Source: Thelonectria olida (Eukaryota; Ascomycota; Sordariomycetes; Hypocreales; Nectriaceae). From it: 64,000 bases of DNA. Of the stretch, positions 10,489-22,603 are shown in pieces. Location: contig JAGPYM010000096.1 in NCBI GenBank assembly GCA_020736575.1, forward strand, positions 1 through 64,000. The letters are read 5' to 3'. Under the pieces are notes generated by a model that was given only the letters and a program-made list of their open reading frames with translations, was not told the origin of the DNA and did not search any database. Both the position numbers and the translations under genes were made by a program. Within the stretch, counting starts at the first letter, position 1; the number at the start of each line of letters is the position of its first letter.

Positions 10489-13332
10489 TTATATAACATC
10501 CCTTTCTTCCTCTTCTAAAACAACCTCATCCCCAAGGACCCCAACACCACCCTGCTCCTCTACCTGCTCACAATTCACCATCCACTTTGGCTGATTCTCT
10601 AGCTTACTCTTGCGAATAAAAAGTTTGCCCAGCCACGGCAAGAATTCACACACCTGGAAGCGCATAAAGTCCCTCTTCTTCTCCCTGAAAACGAGACCTA
10701 GAGCCTCGAGCCGAACCCCACCGGTTTCTTCGACTAGGAGGAAAATAAGGACCATCGCCACCATGTTCAAGCCGGCAAAGAGGCCGAGGGTGCCGCTAAC
10801 TTTTATTTTCTCGGTTAACAATGGGTGCAGCCATGCGAGGATGCCAGCGCAGAGGAAGTTAACAGCTATCGCGATGGAGGCGCCCTGAACACGGGCGTTA
10901 GCACTCTTCATGTAAGAAGGAAAAAGAATACACCTACAGCCTCTCGGAAGGCCAGTGGGAAGCTCTCCGCCGCTAAAATAAAAGGCACGGGGCCCATGCC
11001 AGGACTATACCAAATGGTGTGAACTGAACGCGGAATGTGAGCTCGAGTCCCGATGCCTCAGAGTAGCAGAATGACCAACTTACAGTAAATCCAGAATGCC
11101 ACTATCTCTATTTTGACCCTGTCAATGCTCAATGCAGCCGCCATCAATCCCACTGCCATCCATGGAATCGTATAAAGCAGAGTTTTCCGACGGCCGATAC
11201 TGTCGATATAACGAATTGCTGGCAAACAGAACAGGAAATTTAGCATCCCAAAGATGACATTATACACCATCGCCTTATGGAGCTTGTCCCCTTCCAGTCG
11301 CTGACCTGGATGACTTCCTACGAGGATGCTACCACCATAAAAAGCCATAATGTTGACTGTCTAAATGTTAGCACTTCCGTTATAATACTATGCAGGAGGC
11401 CAGAGGGAGACGTGGGTGGACCTACTGCCCGAAAGTTGTTGCGACAGCGCTACAACTCCGCTCGCAACTGCCGCGTTGCGGAGGCGGCGGGTCATGAGAA
11501 TTTCCCAGTACTGAACGACATAGCGGATGATGGCTTTCACGAGGCAGAGGGTACACAGGGCAAGGCGCCGGAATATGCCATCGCGGTTGCTTCTGGAACT
11601 TGAAATGGAGGCTCGCTCTACATTTGGGTCATCATTTTGCGTAGGAGGGTTTAGGTCATTCAGCTCAATTGGGCGGTTGTTGTTATTGATACCTTGATCA
11701 CTGGGAGGCCCTGAACTGGTCGACGAGGGGTTGGACTTGGCGGCTTTCCTCTGTCTCGCATCCTGCTCGAGCATGATTTCTTCCTCGATCCCCATGTGAG
11801 TGAGAAATAAGTCACGAGTAGCTTGGAACTATTGACAGTTAGGATCAGGTTCTGAAACGCATGGGTGTGTTAAGGAGTTGAGGCTCTGTTAGATGTGGCA
11901 TGTCACCATCAAAGCCGAGATGAGGTGGAAAGGTGAATAAGAGACTACTATGGAATTAGAAGAAGGTAGGAATGAACTGTAAGAGAAGAGATGGCATTGA
12001 AGTAGAAACTGAGCAAAAATGGGTAAGTTATTCGGGGGTGGGCGGGAAGCTTCCAAATGGTAGTTTCTCATGGTGCTCATAGGCATGGCAGCTGATGATA
12101 TTACCTTAGTGTTCCGGAGTCTCATCAAGGATCCAAATGCTTTCTCTGGGTTATAATGTCCTGATCCAGGCATCATGTAGTAACGGAATGACTCGGGACA
12201 TTTGAAGACAAGAAGCATCAAAGCCAAGGCAAATATCGCCGGGGAACCCAAGATTAGACGGAGCTTCAATTTCGGGTCGTGGATTCCGTTTAGGCAGATA
12301 TTAACGATAAAAGACGTCATGATGCCGAATGAGACCCTATGTTTGACTTGATTAGCAAGTGCCTCGCCTCATTCCGCAGTTGGCCCCTTATCCCATTTGA
12401 GAGCCCATCCATCCCCCCAGAACAACGTTGGCGGAAAATATATTCTGCAGTGGAGGCCAAGGCTGCCCTGAAAACTGAGAATTGTTCCATAACTCTCGGG
12501 GTGAAACTACAAGTCGAGAGGACATAATGAGGGAGAGACACGTACCATAACTGCCACACGAGCACAAAGGAGCCTCGCCAGTATCCCACTGCAGTTTCTG
12601 CTGCTAAAATTGGAGTACTCACGGCTTTTAAGCCCATCCCAACGCCCCCAATGACACGAATACCGCTCAGAAGAGCCCAGCCGTGCTTTCCATCCAAGGG
12701 TATAGCTGCTGAGCCAAGCGAGGCCGCGCAGATGAGGAAAGAGGCGATGAAAATTACGCCCCGGCGGCCACAGACGGAATTCAGAGGTGCAGCGAGAGGA
12801 CAGCCTCTGGTCAGGTTAGCACTATATCTCGGAAGCAAAAAGGAAATCCATAGGCGAAACTCTTCATGAAAGATCTTGTTCAAGGACGGTGATGCGGTGT
12901 TGGAGGGAAGATAACTTACAGCCCAGCCGCACTGAAGTAGACCGCTGCATTTGCCAACGAAAAACGAGAGTCAACCCCCTCTTTTGGATCAATCCATAGG
13001 AACGCGAAGAAATTCGAGCCGTTCTGGCTACTCTGTACGAACCCCTGCAAGAAAGCGCTGAGACTCACTGTCAGGATAACAATCCACATGCCCCTCTCCG
13101 AGAATGTGTGGTCGACCTCATTCACCAGCGCGCGCCGCTCCATCTCGTTGAGTTCGACAGGCGCGGTTGGATTGTTAGCACGTGCCGCCGTCTCATAGTG
13201 TGTTCTGTGCTTCCACACCATGGCGGCGTCCTGGACCTCTTGCTCAGTCGGGTAGGGTCGAAGCCCAGTAAGGGTTTGGGTGGTGTTTTCGTGAAAAGTG
13301 CGGACGGTGGCACGGAGCTGGACGTCGTTCAT
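10489..13332 (-). CDS. MFS sugar transporter (sugar porter family)
   Basis: Seven exons encode 687 residues: 13332-12920, 12806-12546, 12336-12105, 11828-11426, 11356-11084, 11023-10938 and 10884-10489. Junctions are phase-consistent. For the last intron (10937-10885) the acceptor after GCTAAC...TTCAG was chosen over a nearer AG that would leave only 32 nt. Sugar-porter landmarks appear in order: a long soluble N-terminus; TM1 with SLSAFLQGF; the loop 2-3 motif as CGRRG; CPESFRYY; a long hydrophilic central loop rich in N, S and Q; SQQLSG-INIMAFY in TM7; SIGRRKT; YSPGMGPVPF; and an altered PETKG motif, VEETGGVRLEAL. The protein should be a plasma-membrane 12-TM importer of a sugar or polyol, substrate not deducible. 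Introns of 113, 209 and 276 nt are long for this window and could hide small unrecognised exons. The stop codon sits right on the AT-block boundary. Confidence 0.88.
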
Positions 13333-14458
13333 ATTTCCTAGAGAGAAATGTTAGAATGGTAGTAGAATCGAATGGCCGAGAAGATGCGGGGGGGTAGCTT
13401 ACCCAGGGGGTTGTGAATCTTGACGACCTTGGGTTGTCTAGTTCCTCCTTGTGGCTCCATCTCGGGCTGTCTGAGGTGGACGCTCTCAGCAAATAAGTGA
13501 TGAAATGATAGCTGCAAGAGATTCAATATGACGCCTAATTTGTCCTCGATCGTTTTCAATTTTATGTGCAGCAAGTTGCACGACTCGAGTTGAGTCAAAC
13601 AACACCACTCAGGGTTGGGCAGAGGCAGGTCGTCGTTATATCTCCTCTTCCTCCCAGCTGCAACTATGCGAACAGTCTGCCTTGTCAGCAACCTCTGGAC
13701 ACCCCGGTTCAAGCAGGAAACGACAGCTCAGAGAATCGATCAATACACTATACGAAGTACCGGCCGGGAACCTCTCGCTGCCCGTGAGAACTGCCTGATG
13801 TCGGCAGTTACTTCGCCCCTCTTCTCATTGTTGCACAACCTTGCGCTGCCTACCGCCACAACTGAGGCTGACGCCTACGTGGCTAGGGAAGATTCAAGTA
13901 TCGTCCAATCGTCGAATTGTACAGCGAAGCGCCGCCGCAGTTCTCCAACGAGGCAACAACGCCAATACCGTTTAGTCATCAGGGCAGACATGCTAGGAGA
14001 ACCGGTCAACAGCTGAACTCGCGAGGCGACCACCAGCCCTCCACTGCCCGACCTCCCGAGGAGAAATATTGGACAAGGATGACAAATGCATTGAAAAACG
14101 CCTCACCGCAGAAGCAGAGATTACGTCGGGTTGCCAATACTTTCTGCCAGCTTGCCTTGTTAGGTATGCAGGCCTAGCGTAGGCTGCTTCCCCGCCGCCC
14201 CAACAACTTCAAACTGAAGCCGTCCATCACCTGCTGCGCCTGGTTGCCTTACCCCAGGCCTCCCGGGGTTTCTCCCGTGGATTCTTGAGCTTTCAAGCGG
14301 GGACCCCATGCTTACATTCACGTTAACCCAACCTGAGGATACCCACCTCGTCACCAGTCAAGATTCTCTTCCAAACGAAGCCGGAGGTGCCCTTGTTCTC
14401 ATTATTATTCGAATTGTTCTGTTTAGTTCAGAACATCATTTCTCCTGTCGATACAACC
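13333..14458. other. shared upstream region of two divergent genes
   Basis: Lies between the start codons of the transporter (minus) and the ankyrin protein (plus), so it should carry both promoters. Open frames on both strands (for example 13615-14016 plus, 13338-13712 minus) have no recognisable domain. No repeats noted. Confidence 0.5.
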
Positions 14459-17009
14459 ATGAGTGGAGTCGACATTGCCGGGCTTGTCCTTGCGGCTGGG
14501 ACGCTCTGCACCAAGCTTGCATTGGGTCTGAGCAACTTTGTCAACGCAGTGCAAGAGGCACCTAAACAAGCCCGTGAGCTATATTACATTTTCCTTTTTA
14601 GTCAGTTACCATATTTGTACTCATCAGTCTTGTTCAGTCCGGATGCAGCACTCCCTCGCCGCCCTCAACAACTGTCTCGACAAGATCAGATGCCTACTCG
14701 ATTTCCCGCGCCCTATTGACCTCCGCGAGGAGTCCTTCCGCAACTCCATCTCTGAGATCCTCAAGTCCATCGAGAGGGACCTTGAGGATATGCGTAAAAA
14801 GCTTCGGCTCGATAGCATATTGAGAACAGGTAATGGGCGCGTGGAACATGCCACAATTGTGTTTGAAAAGCTATTCGACGAAAGTGATATAAGGGAGATC
14901 CAGGAGAGGATTGAGAAGTATCAAAGACTTCTTCAAATTCATTTTGAGATGTTGCTGCTGTGAGTTGCTGTGCCCTGTACCTCGACAGATGAATGGGGAC
15001 GGATCGCTGATTGAAATAGGCTGTCGAGTTGGAGGACGGAGACAAGCGTCCGTGATCTGACCCGTGTTGTTCAGAAGGTCCTCCTTCGGCTGCTTGAAGA
15101 TGGAAAAAGGATAGAAACGCATGACAGGCTCACTGCTGCCAGACACTATTTCGACAATGACTCGGACGTCGATACGGTGGCAGAGAGCGAGTCTAGCCTT
15201 AGATACCTCGGGGCTGTCGGGTTGTGGCAAGAATGCTCCAACGATGTTGTTGAATTCGTTACGACGCGTGGTTCGAGACCGATTCGTCGACAGCGCAACG
15301 CTCGATCCGTCATAGAGAATGCGCCAGAAAGCGACGATCCCGGCTCTGACCTGTCCTATTCCGATGACTCGGTCGAACCGGGTGATTCGGAATCGTCCGG
15401 CTCGATTTCACCAAAAGCACCCGAGGTTAAACCACCAAACAAATCATGTACACCGGAGCCAGAAATCAAGCAGCCGAGACCGGAAGACCGAGAAGAGCAA
15501 GGCGAACTGGAAAAAGGGTTGGAGTTCTGCCAAGCACAGACAGCTGAGATGCTGGAGGCTGGAAACCTTAAGGGAGCCGCACAATTTCAGCAAGAAAGCA
15601 TCCACGCGAGAACGAAGCTGAAGGCATTCAGAGACTTCCCATTCAGCGAAGCATGCGAAATGAAGGAGAAGCTAGCCGACATATATGACCAGATGGGGGT
15701 GCCTGAAGCGATGGAGGAGGCGCGGAAGATTGTAAGTGAGCTTGTCCAGACGGAAGACAGTCTTGGAGATAATGGCAGCAAAGATCGGCGGAGCAGACTG
15801 TACCAATCCCTCAGCCGAATCGAGGTTCGCACGGGTAACTTCCAAGAGGCCTTTAACTCCGCTAAGACAGCTGCGTATACCAGATTGGACAAGCCCAAGC
15901 TGAGTCAGGAGGAGGAGGAACTTGTGAAGGAGGCCGCGAAAATATGCCGCGAGTCTTCCCTGAAGATTGGAGAACCTATCAAAGCCTACAGCACCTTCCA
16001 CAACATTATGGAGAAGTTGGACTCCTCCAGGGATCCAAACGAGGATGCAAGAACGCTGGATTGGTGTCGGCACCAGGGCTTCCGAGTCGATAGCGAAGGC
16101 TTCAGGTACGATGTCTGCGATACGAAGGCCGGTGGTGACGTGAAAGACTATTCACCAATCCACAGAGCCATCAAGATAAACGCGATGGATAAACTCGAAC
16201 ATATGTTGTCATCCACCTGTGACCTCGAGGTTCGCCTGAAAACGCGACACGACGATCCAACACCGCTACTTTTCGCATGTTCTGAAAGAAATGCGGAAGC
16301 GGTTAAAGTCCTTCTCGGCAGAGGCGCAAAGGTAGATGCCAAGGACTTTACCGGAATGAATGGTTTGCATCGGTGCCAATCCTCGAAGCGGGGAGGAACA
16401 GAAATCGCGCGTCTGCTGCTCGAGCACAGAGATTCCGGACCGTTGGACATTGAGGAGGAGGACAATTACGGCCAAACTGCAGTGCATCTGGCCGCACAAA
16501 TGGGAAACGTCCAGATGCTCCGATTCCTCCTCGGCCCTACGCAACGGGCGAATGTGAATGCGCAAGCCAAGGACAGATCAACACCCCTCATGTCCGCCAT
16601 ATTGTCCAACATCACCAACACAGCGAGTGTCGTGCAAGAGCTACTCAATTACAACGCTGATCCCAAAATTCGGAACAAGGACCGGAAGACTATTGAAGAC
16701 ATCGCCAAGGTGCAAGTGAAGAAAGACGTCTTGGCGCTTCTAAAACCGCGCACCGAGCAGGGAAATTCGCAAACTGAACAATCACGACGGGCTAGTGGCT
16801 CAACAAGCATCCTTTCGGATGCGTCAACGCCTGCACGGGCAGCTTGCCAATGTCAGCATTGCCCACGCCATCGTTCCGGGTCTGCCGGTCAAGATTCCGA
16901 ACTTGCACGGACACCTTCAGGATTGTCGGTGCCGTCACAAGGGTCGAGGTCGATGAGGTCGGCCGTGAGGAAATTCTCACTCGGGAAGCTGTCTTTAACT
17001 GGAGACTAG
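14459..17009 (+). CDS. STAND-type N-terminal domain + TPR-like helices + ankyrin repeats, no NACHT
   Basis: Three exons (14459-14573, 14638-14959, 15020-17009) encode 808 residues; introns are 64 and 60 nt and phase-consistent. Residues 1 to about 190 match the helical N-terminal domain of many fungal NLR-like (STAND) proteins (Fungal_N type): MSGVDIAGLVLAAGTLCTKL, then SLAALNNCLDKIRCLL. A Ser/Asp/Pro-rich linker (about 240-305) follows. Next comes an Ala/Glu-rich helical stretch (about 308-483) resembling degenerate tetratricopeptide repeats. Ankyrin repeats occupy about 524-720 (SPIHRAI, TPLLFACSERNAEAVKVLL, NGLHRC, TAVHLAAQMGNVQMLRFLL, STPLMSAI). The C-terminus is Ser-rich and basic. In STAND proteins a NACHT or NB-ARC ATPase normally sits between N-domain and repeats; no Walker A motif is visible here. 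It could be a truncated immune-type receptor, an adaptor, or a signalling protein unrelated to incompatibility. The stop codon is followed within about 30 nt by AT-rich DNA. Confidence 0.85.
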
Positions 17010-17029
17010 ACTAGGAAATTATAGTTAAC

Positions 17030-17757
17030 TTATGTTTAATAGTAAGATAAGTAAGGAGTATTTCAATAGTAGGCAATATAACGGTTCACAGCAAAATATT
17101 AACAATTGTTATTTAGTATATATTAGCTTTCTATTATATACTTAAAATTTCAGCTGTTATAAATAATAAAATAAGCTTTAATTATTTCCTTTAAATTATA
17201 ATAGTTAAAAGGTTACTTTTATTAAAAAAGTACCTTTAGGCTTTTATAAATTACTATTTATAAAAGCATTTAATTTATATAAGTATAAGGGTTAGTATAG
17301 TATAACTTGCCTATTAATAGCTATAAGGCTAAAAAGATTAACTAGTTATCTCACTTAATAAAATAACTATATTATATACTGGCCTATAAGGAGCCATAGG
17401 CTTAGCTCCTTATAATAAGCTTATAAGTATAATATTTTTCCCTTACTATATAAATACTAAAATAAAGCTAAATATAATTAAAAGTATATAGTATTTTTTA
17501 ATAAAACCTTTTTTAAAAATTAATAAGTTAACTTTTTAACTTTATAATTATAATTTACTTTTAGTTTTATTATTTAATTAAAGTTTATTGTTTTTATTTT
17601 TAAATACATATTATTATATTTAATATATAAACCTTAACTAATTAATTAAAAGTGCCTCGAATTCTTTTATTTTCTATAAATTTTATAAAAGTTTTTAAGC
17701 ATAATGCATACCTTTTAACTAAGGTTAAATTGTTACTATATTTAAGGTTTGACTAAA
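17030..17757. repeat. AT-rich RIP-type block
   Basis: AT-rich segment downstream of the ankyrin gene, with the same C-before-T bias. It holds a piece resembling the tail of repeat family A around 17110-17165 and one copy of repeat family B. Confidence 0.8.
17283..17422 (+). repeat. dispersed repeat family B, less mutated copy
   Basis: The ordered blocks AAGGGTTAGTATAGTATAAC, CTATAAGGCTAAAAAGATTA and GGCCTATAAGGAGCCATAGG recur at 63375-63521 in the same orientation. Within the matching blocks the distal copy differs mainly by C-to-T and G-to-A changes. Confidence 0.8.
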
Positions 17758-19162
17758 TTCGTCACTGCCAAGTATCACGACCAAAATTTCAGCTGGGTTG
17801 GACCTACAGTTGGAGTTCTAATATCTCCAACGGTTGGAAGTGGTTGGTTGATTACGCACTCTGGGCCTTGAAGAAATGAGCGCCTTTAAGCCGATGCAAT
17901 GCTGAGTGTGATCGCCATATACATAACGGACAAGTGCTCCAAACCCGAGGACGTACGCAGACGGCGAGATGGTCCACTGCGCCAGCTGGTGGGCCAATTG
18001 CAAGCAAGCAAGATCAATAACGAACCCTAACACCCTTACATCATGTGCAACTGTAGCATGAGGTGGATAACCCATTTGCAACGTAGAATGATAAAAGCGG
18101 CTGATCAGTTCCTCTTTGGCATGGAAAGAAGGTTTATAAAGTTCGTGGCTATCAGGGAAGTTCCGCAGCGCCAGACATAGACACGTGACAGACCATGGCC
18201 GTAGTGGGTAGACTTGCCATGTCCCACATTTGCCACTCCGCATAGAACAGCTCTGTAGGATTTCACTTCAGGCTGAATTTTATTTCCCTTCTCAATCTAT
18301 ACTGTTGGAAATCGCCTCTGTGTCTCGACGCGGATATCCCCACTACCATCTCATTCTGCGGACTTCAGTGCAACCCGCTTCCGCATGCCGGCGGAAAATG
18401 GCGAATATTAACCAAGGAAATCAAAGTCTTCTGAAGCTTCACGATGTAGTGGCCGAGGCTGGGGCTGTCATCATCTCTCTGGTAAAAACGCCCCATGAAA
18501 ACTCTTTTCAAAGCGAACCGTCATTGTGACTCTTTGGTTCTTGGGCCTAGAACACACCTCCAAGCCTCGTTCTTGGATGTTTTGGATGGTCACACTGGAC
18601 CAGAGTCGAAGCTGTTCGATTTCATATGTCGACACGTTCCTCCTTGGCTATGTAACCATGAGATCTATCCTAGCTCTCCTTGATCAACATCAGCGCCACT
18701 AAAGCGCTAATGCTTCCTAGTGGGGGGCGAGCGAGCGGGCGAGACCACCTTTCAGCTTCCTTAGTCAACAGAAGTTTGCTGCAGACCGTCCGCGGTTCGC
18801 TTGACGGGCTGCAATGGATGCTGTACTTCCCCCAATCTGGCTGCAAGTAGCTCCAGCAACCCGCTGCCCGCATAGGTCCATCATGAACACAAGGACCACT
18901 TACGCAGCCCCTGGTGTGGCCACCTTTCGGCCCCTAGGCGTCAGGGTGTCCTCGGTAACCTTCATCTTCCACACTTCCCTCTCTTTACATGCCCTGCTCC
19001 CCGTTGCGATAATCATTAAGCAATAAGAACGAGCCGACCTTAATCAGCTGTCCCATCTTTTCCCTCACTCCGGTTCTTTCGCTTCGCTGACTTCTCTTTC
19101 TTAAGTGAGTGCCGCTTGTTTACGAAGGTTGTCCTGTACCAGGAGTGCGAGAGCCTGTGTCA
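17758..19162. other. intergenic with cupredoxin promoter
   Basis: Normal composition. A 141-codon minus-strand frame (17818-18243) has no recognisable motif and no supporting splice sites, so it is not called. The last 100 bases before 19163 are pyrimidine-rich (CTTTTCCCTCACTCC, TTCTCTTTCTTAAG), as is common near fungal transcription starts. Confidence 0.45.
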
Positions 19163-20564
19163 ATGTTACCGAAACACCATCCGACATTATTCGCCCTCTT
19201 CGTGGGGTTTTGGGCTTGGACGACCACCCAGGCTGTGGTACGGACCCCGCGCGAGGTGCCCTCATCGACGACGGAAGAGCCCGCAACGATACAGGAGGAA
19301 TCGCCGACGAATACTGCTACTGGAACAGGAGTTGCAACGCACACTATCAACGTTGGAGCAGTAGGTCGACTCGCATATCAAGATCTCGGCTTGCATTAAC
19401 CCATGGCATAGGCTGGACACAAGTTTACTCCCAATGATATTAAAGCCGATGTTGGAGATATCATCGAATATCGATTCTATCCCGATGCACACTGGGTGAT
19501 TCGAGGAGACTTTGAGCAACCATGCATCCCATATGAGTATGTTGGTTTGAACAAGAATGGCTTCTCAAGCGGCCGCCAGCCCGTCAAGGCTATCACCGAT
19601 GATGTGAGTGACTGAGAGCTCGAACACGCTGAGTTGGCAGCACTGACCTCACCAGGCCCCCCGATTCCGTGTGAGAGTCAACAACACCGACCCGATCTTC
19701 TACTACTGCGGTGCTCCTGGATCTTGTGTCAAGTACCATATGATGGGTGTTGTGAATCCCGTACGCCTGACCATCCAAACTCTCCTACACCTGCTGACAA
19801 CAAGTGCAGTCGAAGAATGAGACCCTTGACGACTGGTTTGTAAAGGCAGCTGATGTGGATTACCAACTCACTCCCGGCGAACCTTTCCCAACCGAAGAAG
19901 GCTTCAAGACTTCAACTACATCTACGACTGCCGACTTGACCACATCTGCAACCGCCGACCCAACCAGCGGCTCCTCGAACAATCCCGATGATGAGAACGG
20001 CCACGGCCACAGTCTCAACGCCGGCGCAGTTGCTGGAATTGCAATTGGTGGCGCGGCCGTCCTCATTCTCACTATGGGAGCCATCTACTGCTGTGGCAGA
20101 CATGGTGGCTTCAACAAGGCATATCGTAAGACCTTCGGCGACATGGCCGTTCCTGCCTATCCCAACGGCGCACCACCTGTTGTTGGAGCTGATGTCGACT
20201 CGCCGAATGCCGCGGTTCCGATTGCCTGGGTTTACAAGCCCACGACTGCCATGACTCCCAGCTCCGGTCAAAGTCCCCGCACTAGTCCGCCGCTTCCGTC
20301 TGCCTACAACTTCCCGCAGGATGCTACAGTGATGATGTCGCAAGACAAAAGCAGCCTGAACAAATACTTGTAAGATCCCTCTCCCCAATTCAACCCTCAA
20401 GGACACCTGCAAACGAACGTAGCGTCCCTAACCCCAAGCACCTCACCACTTCCCCTCCACTGCGACCACCAAAGGAGGAACCCGTCGCATCAGCTGAGCT
20501 GCCTGGGCAGAAGCTCGCTGGACCAGTAGCTGAGCTGTCTGCCTCTGCGAATACAGGGAACTAG
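19163..20564 (+). CDS. secreted cupredoxin-like, Ser/Thr-rich single-pass membrane protein
   Basis: Five exons (19163-19360, 19412-19603, 19656-19760, 19810-20369, 20423-20564), introns 49-53 nt, encode 398 residues. The last intron rescues a C-terminus that an uninterrupted frame would end at a TAA at 20371. A signal peptide (MLPKHHPTLFALFVGFWAW...) precedes a cupredoxin domain at about 62-165: HKFTPNDIKADVGDIIEYRF, DAHWV, YYCGAPGSC and HMMGVVNP. A Ser/Thr/Asp linker follows, then one membrane segment (AGAVAGIAIGGAAVLILTMG) ending in CCGRHGG, and a Pro-rich cytoplasmic tail. Related fungal extracellular cupredoxins often read YFC-x-Q-x-x-HC-x-x-GM at the copper site. Here the His of HC is Ser (residue 153), while H93, C148 and the H158-M160 stretch remain. 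Copper binding is therefore uncertain. It probably acts at the cell surface. Confidence 0.87.
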
Positions 20565-22309
20565 CCTTTGCCGACATGTAGTGCAGGGCAGGCACAAACG
20601 TCCCTGCGGGCGGGTGAGGAGACAGGGTATCGGCCTTCGAAGGAAGACCTGGTCTCAGCTCTCGGCATTAATAAGCTTGCATCGAAAACGGGTGACCGTG
20701 GGTTGCGCAGAAAAGTCAAGGCGTATGGAGTGGACTTTCTTCATTGTGTTTGGGAGGTGAAGAGTTTGGGAGGTGAGGTGCATAGGGACTAGTAGGACGG
20801 ATGAATGATTGTTCATCTTTTTGTTCTCTTGTATTCATTATGTTACTGTGTGCAATTGACATATCGGAAAACAAAGGTTTTACATAGTCGGTTCAATTCA
20901 CCAGGTCCTGCCTATACTTCTCATATGGATGTCTGAAACGATACACGTTGGGTTTACTAGAACACAAACCACCTCACAAACTGAGAAGAGCACTGAGATC
21001 CTCGAATAATTCATTGTAAGCCGTTTCTTACTAAAATGCTTCCGTTTACAACTCGCGTTCCTCCACGTACCACACCGTCAGCGCGGGTGCTGTGAGGCTG
21101 TTACGGAGCACTCTGAGACACATTTTCGCCAAGCGATACGACGGTAGCGTCAGAACTGCGCCTTCCCTCGGTAAACCGGCACATGCCACGTGGGGGACTT
21201 TCCACTCTCAGCCCGTCATATGTCAGCAATATCAACTCGTCGTGCACTAACTGAAGAGGCAGGGTCTATGGCTTGAACTATCGAAATCCTAATAGTACTT
21301 TAAGCCCGCGGCTCGAACGCAGTTTAATTGACTCTAGAGGCTCTAAGAGTACCGTTGCGGGTGTTGACACAACGGGTACACCATAAAATAGGACGGCTTG
21401 ATGTGGTTTGGCGGTATAGAAGTCGAGAGACGCCATGTCAGCCATCTTTATGTTTAATGTGCGCCACCACCAGTTGGTGTAAGCCATGTCACAGTCCGGA
21501 GTGACATTTCACTTAGCCATAGCAAACCTTATCATTTCTAGTTGAGATACAATATGCGAATACACAGAAGAGCCTATGAACTTGAAGCCCTGTACCGACG
21601 GCCTTCATGTTCATGAATGGTGTCCAGGTGTCCTCTGCTAAAGACGTTCTTCACTAAGAAGCGCAGGAAGCCACGTCCTTCAAAGCCTCAGCGCCTATAC
21701 AAGAACAACACTTCATCACAGTGTATACAACAGCGTCGTAGAGAGCGATCACTAAGACGAATAGACAGTCTAGAAATCATCGGAGCTCGTGACGAGGCGA
21801 AGAAAGCGGCGGGGCAGTATGGGACGCGCAGTGGGCACGATTCTTTGCAAAACTCACTGAAAATTCGTGGAGAAATTGACGAGTATTGGCGACTGCACAT
21901 TTGCGTCGCGATGGCGGGTAACTTGAGTGAGAGGGGGGTGGAGGAGACGTGGCGAGGCTCTGGTGACCTGCTGCGCCAAACTCAGAGGCCGATCCACCTC
22001 ATGTCATCCGGTCGGTGATGAGAGGCTGACATGAATGAAGTCCTCAACAGCAAATCAGCCACACAACTTGGCGCAAGGCTACGACAGTGGAACTGAAGGA
22101 CGCTATTCTCGTGATTTCGAGCTGCCATGGTAGGAGTCACAGTCTGAATTGAAACTTTAAAGGAGAGAATGCGCCCGACTTTCGAGGTTCCGAGTACCAC
22201 GTCCGTCCAAATGGTTCTCCTTTCCTGTAGTTTCCTAGCTATCAATTGATGTACTTGAAAGATTTAGTCTTCCGGCTCAAGTAGCCAGCAATAAAGAGCT
22301 GCTATAGCT
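20565..22309. other. intergenic, nothing recognised
   Basis: Normal composition; short overlapping frames only. The longest (21617-22018 plus, 133 codons) is Arg/Lys-rich, has open antisense frames, no motif and no splice support. Nothing here is called. Confidence 0.4.
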
Positions 22310-22543
22310 TAACTTCCCCTCCTCTCCATCTCCCCTCCGACCTCTTCACAACGGCCACTTGCTGACTGCTGATGCGCGCTTGACTTGACTTATCCCTTGC
22401 CACTCTGGGCTAAGCTACAATTTCTCCCTCTTTCATCCTCTTTTTCCTTGACTCTTGGTCGTGAGCCTGTTTCTTGTCCTTATTTCCTTGTCTGTATCGT
22501 GCATTAGTTAATCCGCCCGGCAGCGGCACGCGGAAGCTTCACC
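22310..22543 (+). promoter_or_regulatory. pyrimidine-rich promoter-like leader
   Basis: A long CT-rich tract (CCCCTCCTCTCCATCTCCCC, TTTCTCCCTCTTTCATCCTC) leads to an ATG in excellent context (CACCATGG at 22542-22549). That ATG is out of frame with the glucan-synthase-like sequence below unless an intron intervenes; a GTGAGG donor lies at 22553. It looks like a true promoter, either of a rearranged chimera or of a gene since lost. Confidence 0.4.
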
Positions 22544-22603
22544 ATGGCCGCGGTGAGGCTTCTCTTCAGCTTCCTTCTTGAGATCGCTAAGAGGTTGCTT
22601 CAG

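Noticed and set aside
10906..10937. 32-nt intron in the transporter using the first AG
   Set aside because: Too short for a fungal spliceosomal intron; the next AG gives 53 nt with a GCTAAC branch site and keeps frame.
17818..18243. 141-codon minus-strand frame
   Set aside because: No recognisable domain, no signal peptide, no intron support and isolated; could be chance.
21617..22018. 133-codon Arg/Lys-rich plus-strand frame
   Set aside because: Low-complexity basic composition, competing antisense frame and no family resemblance.
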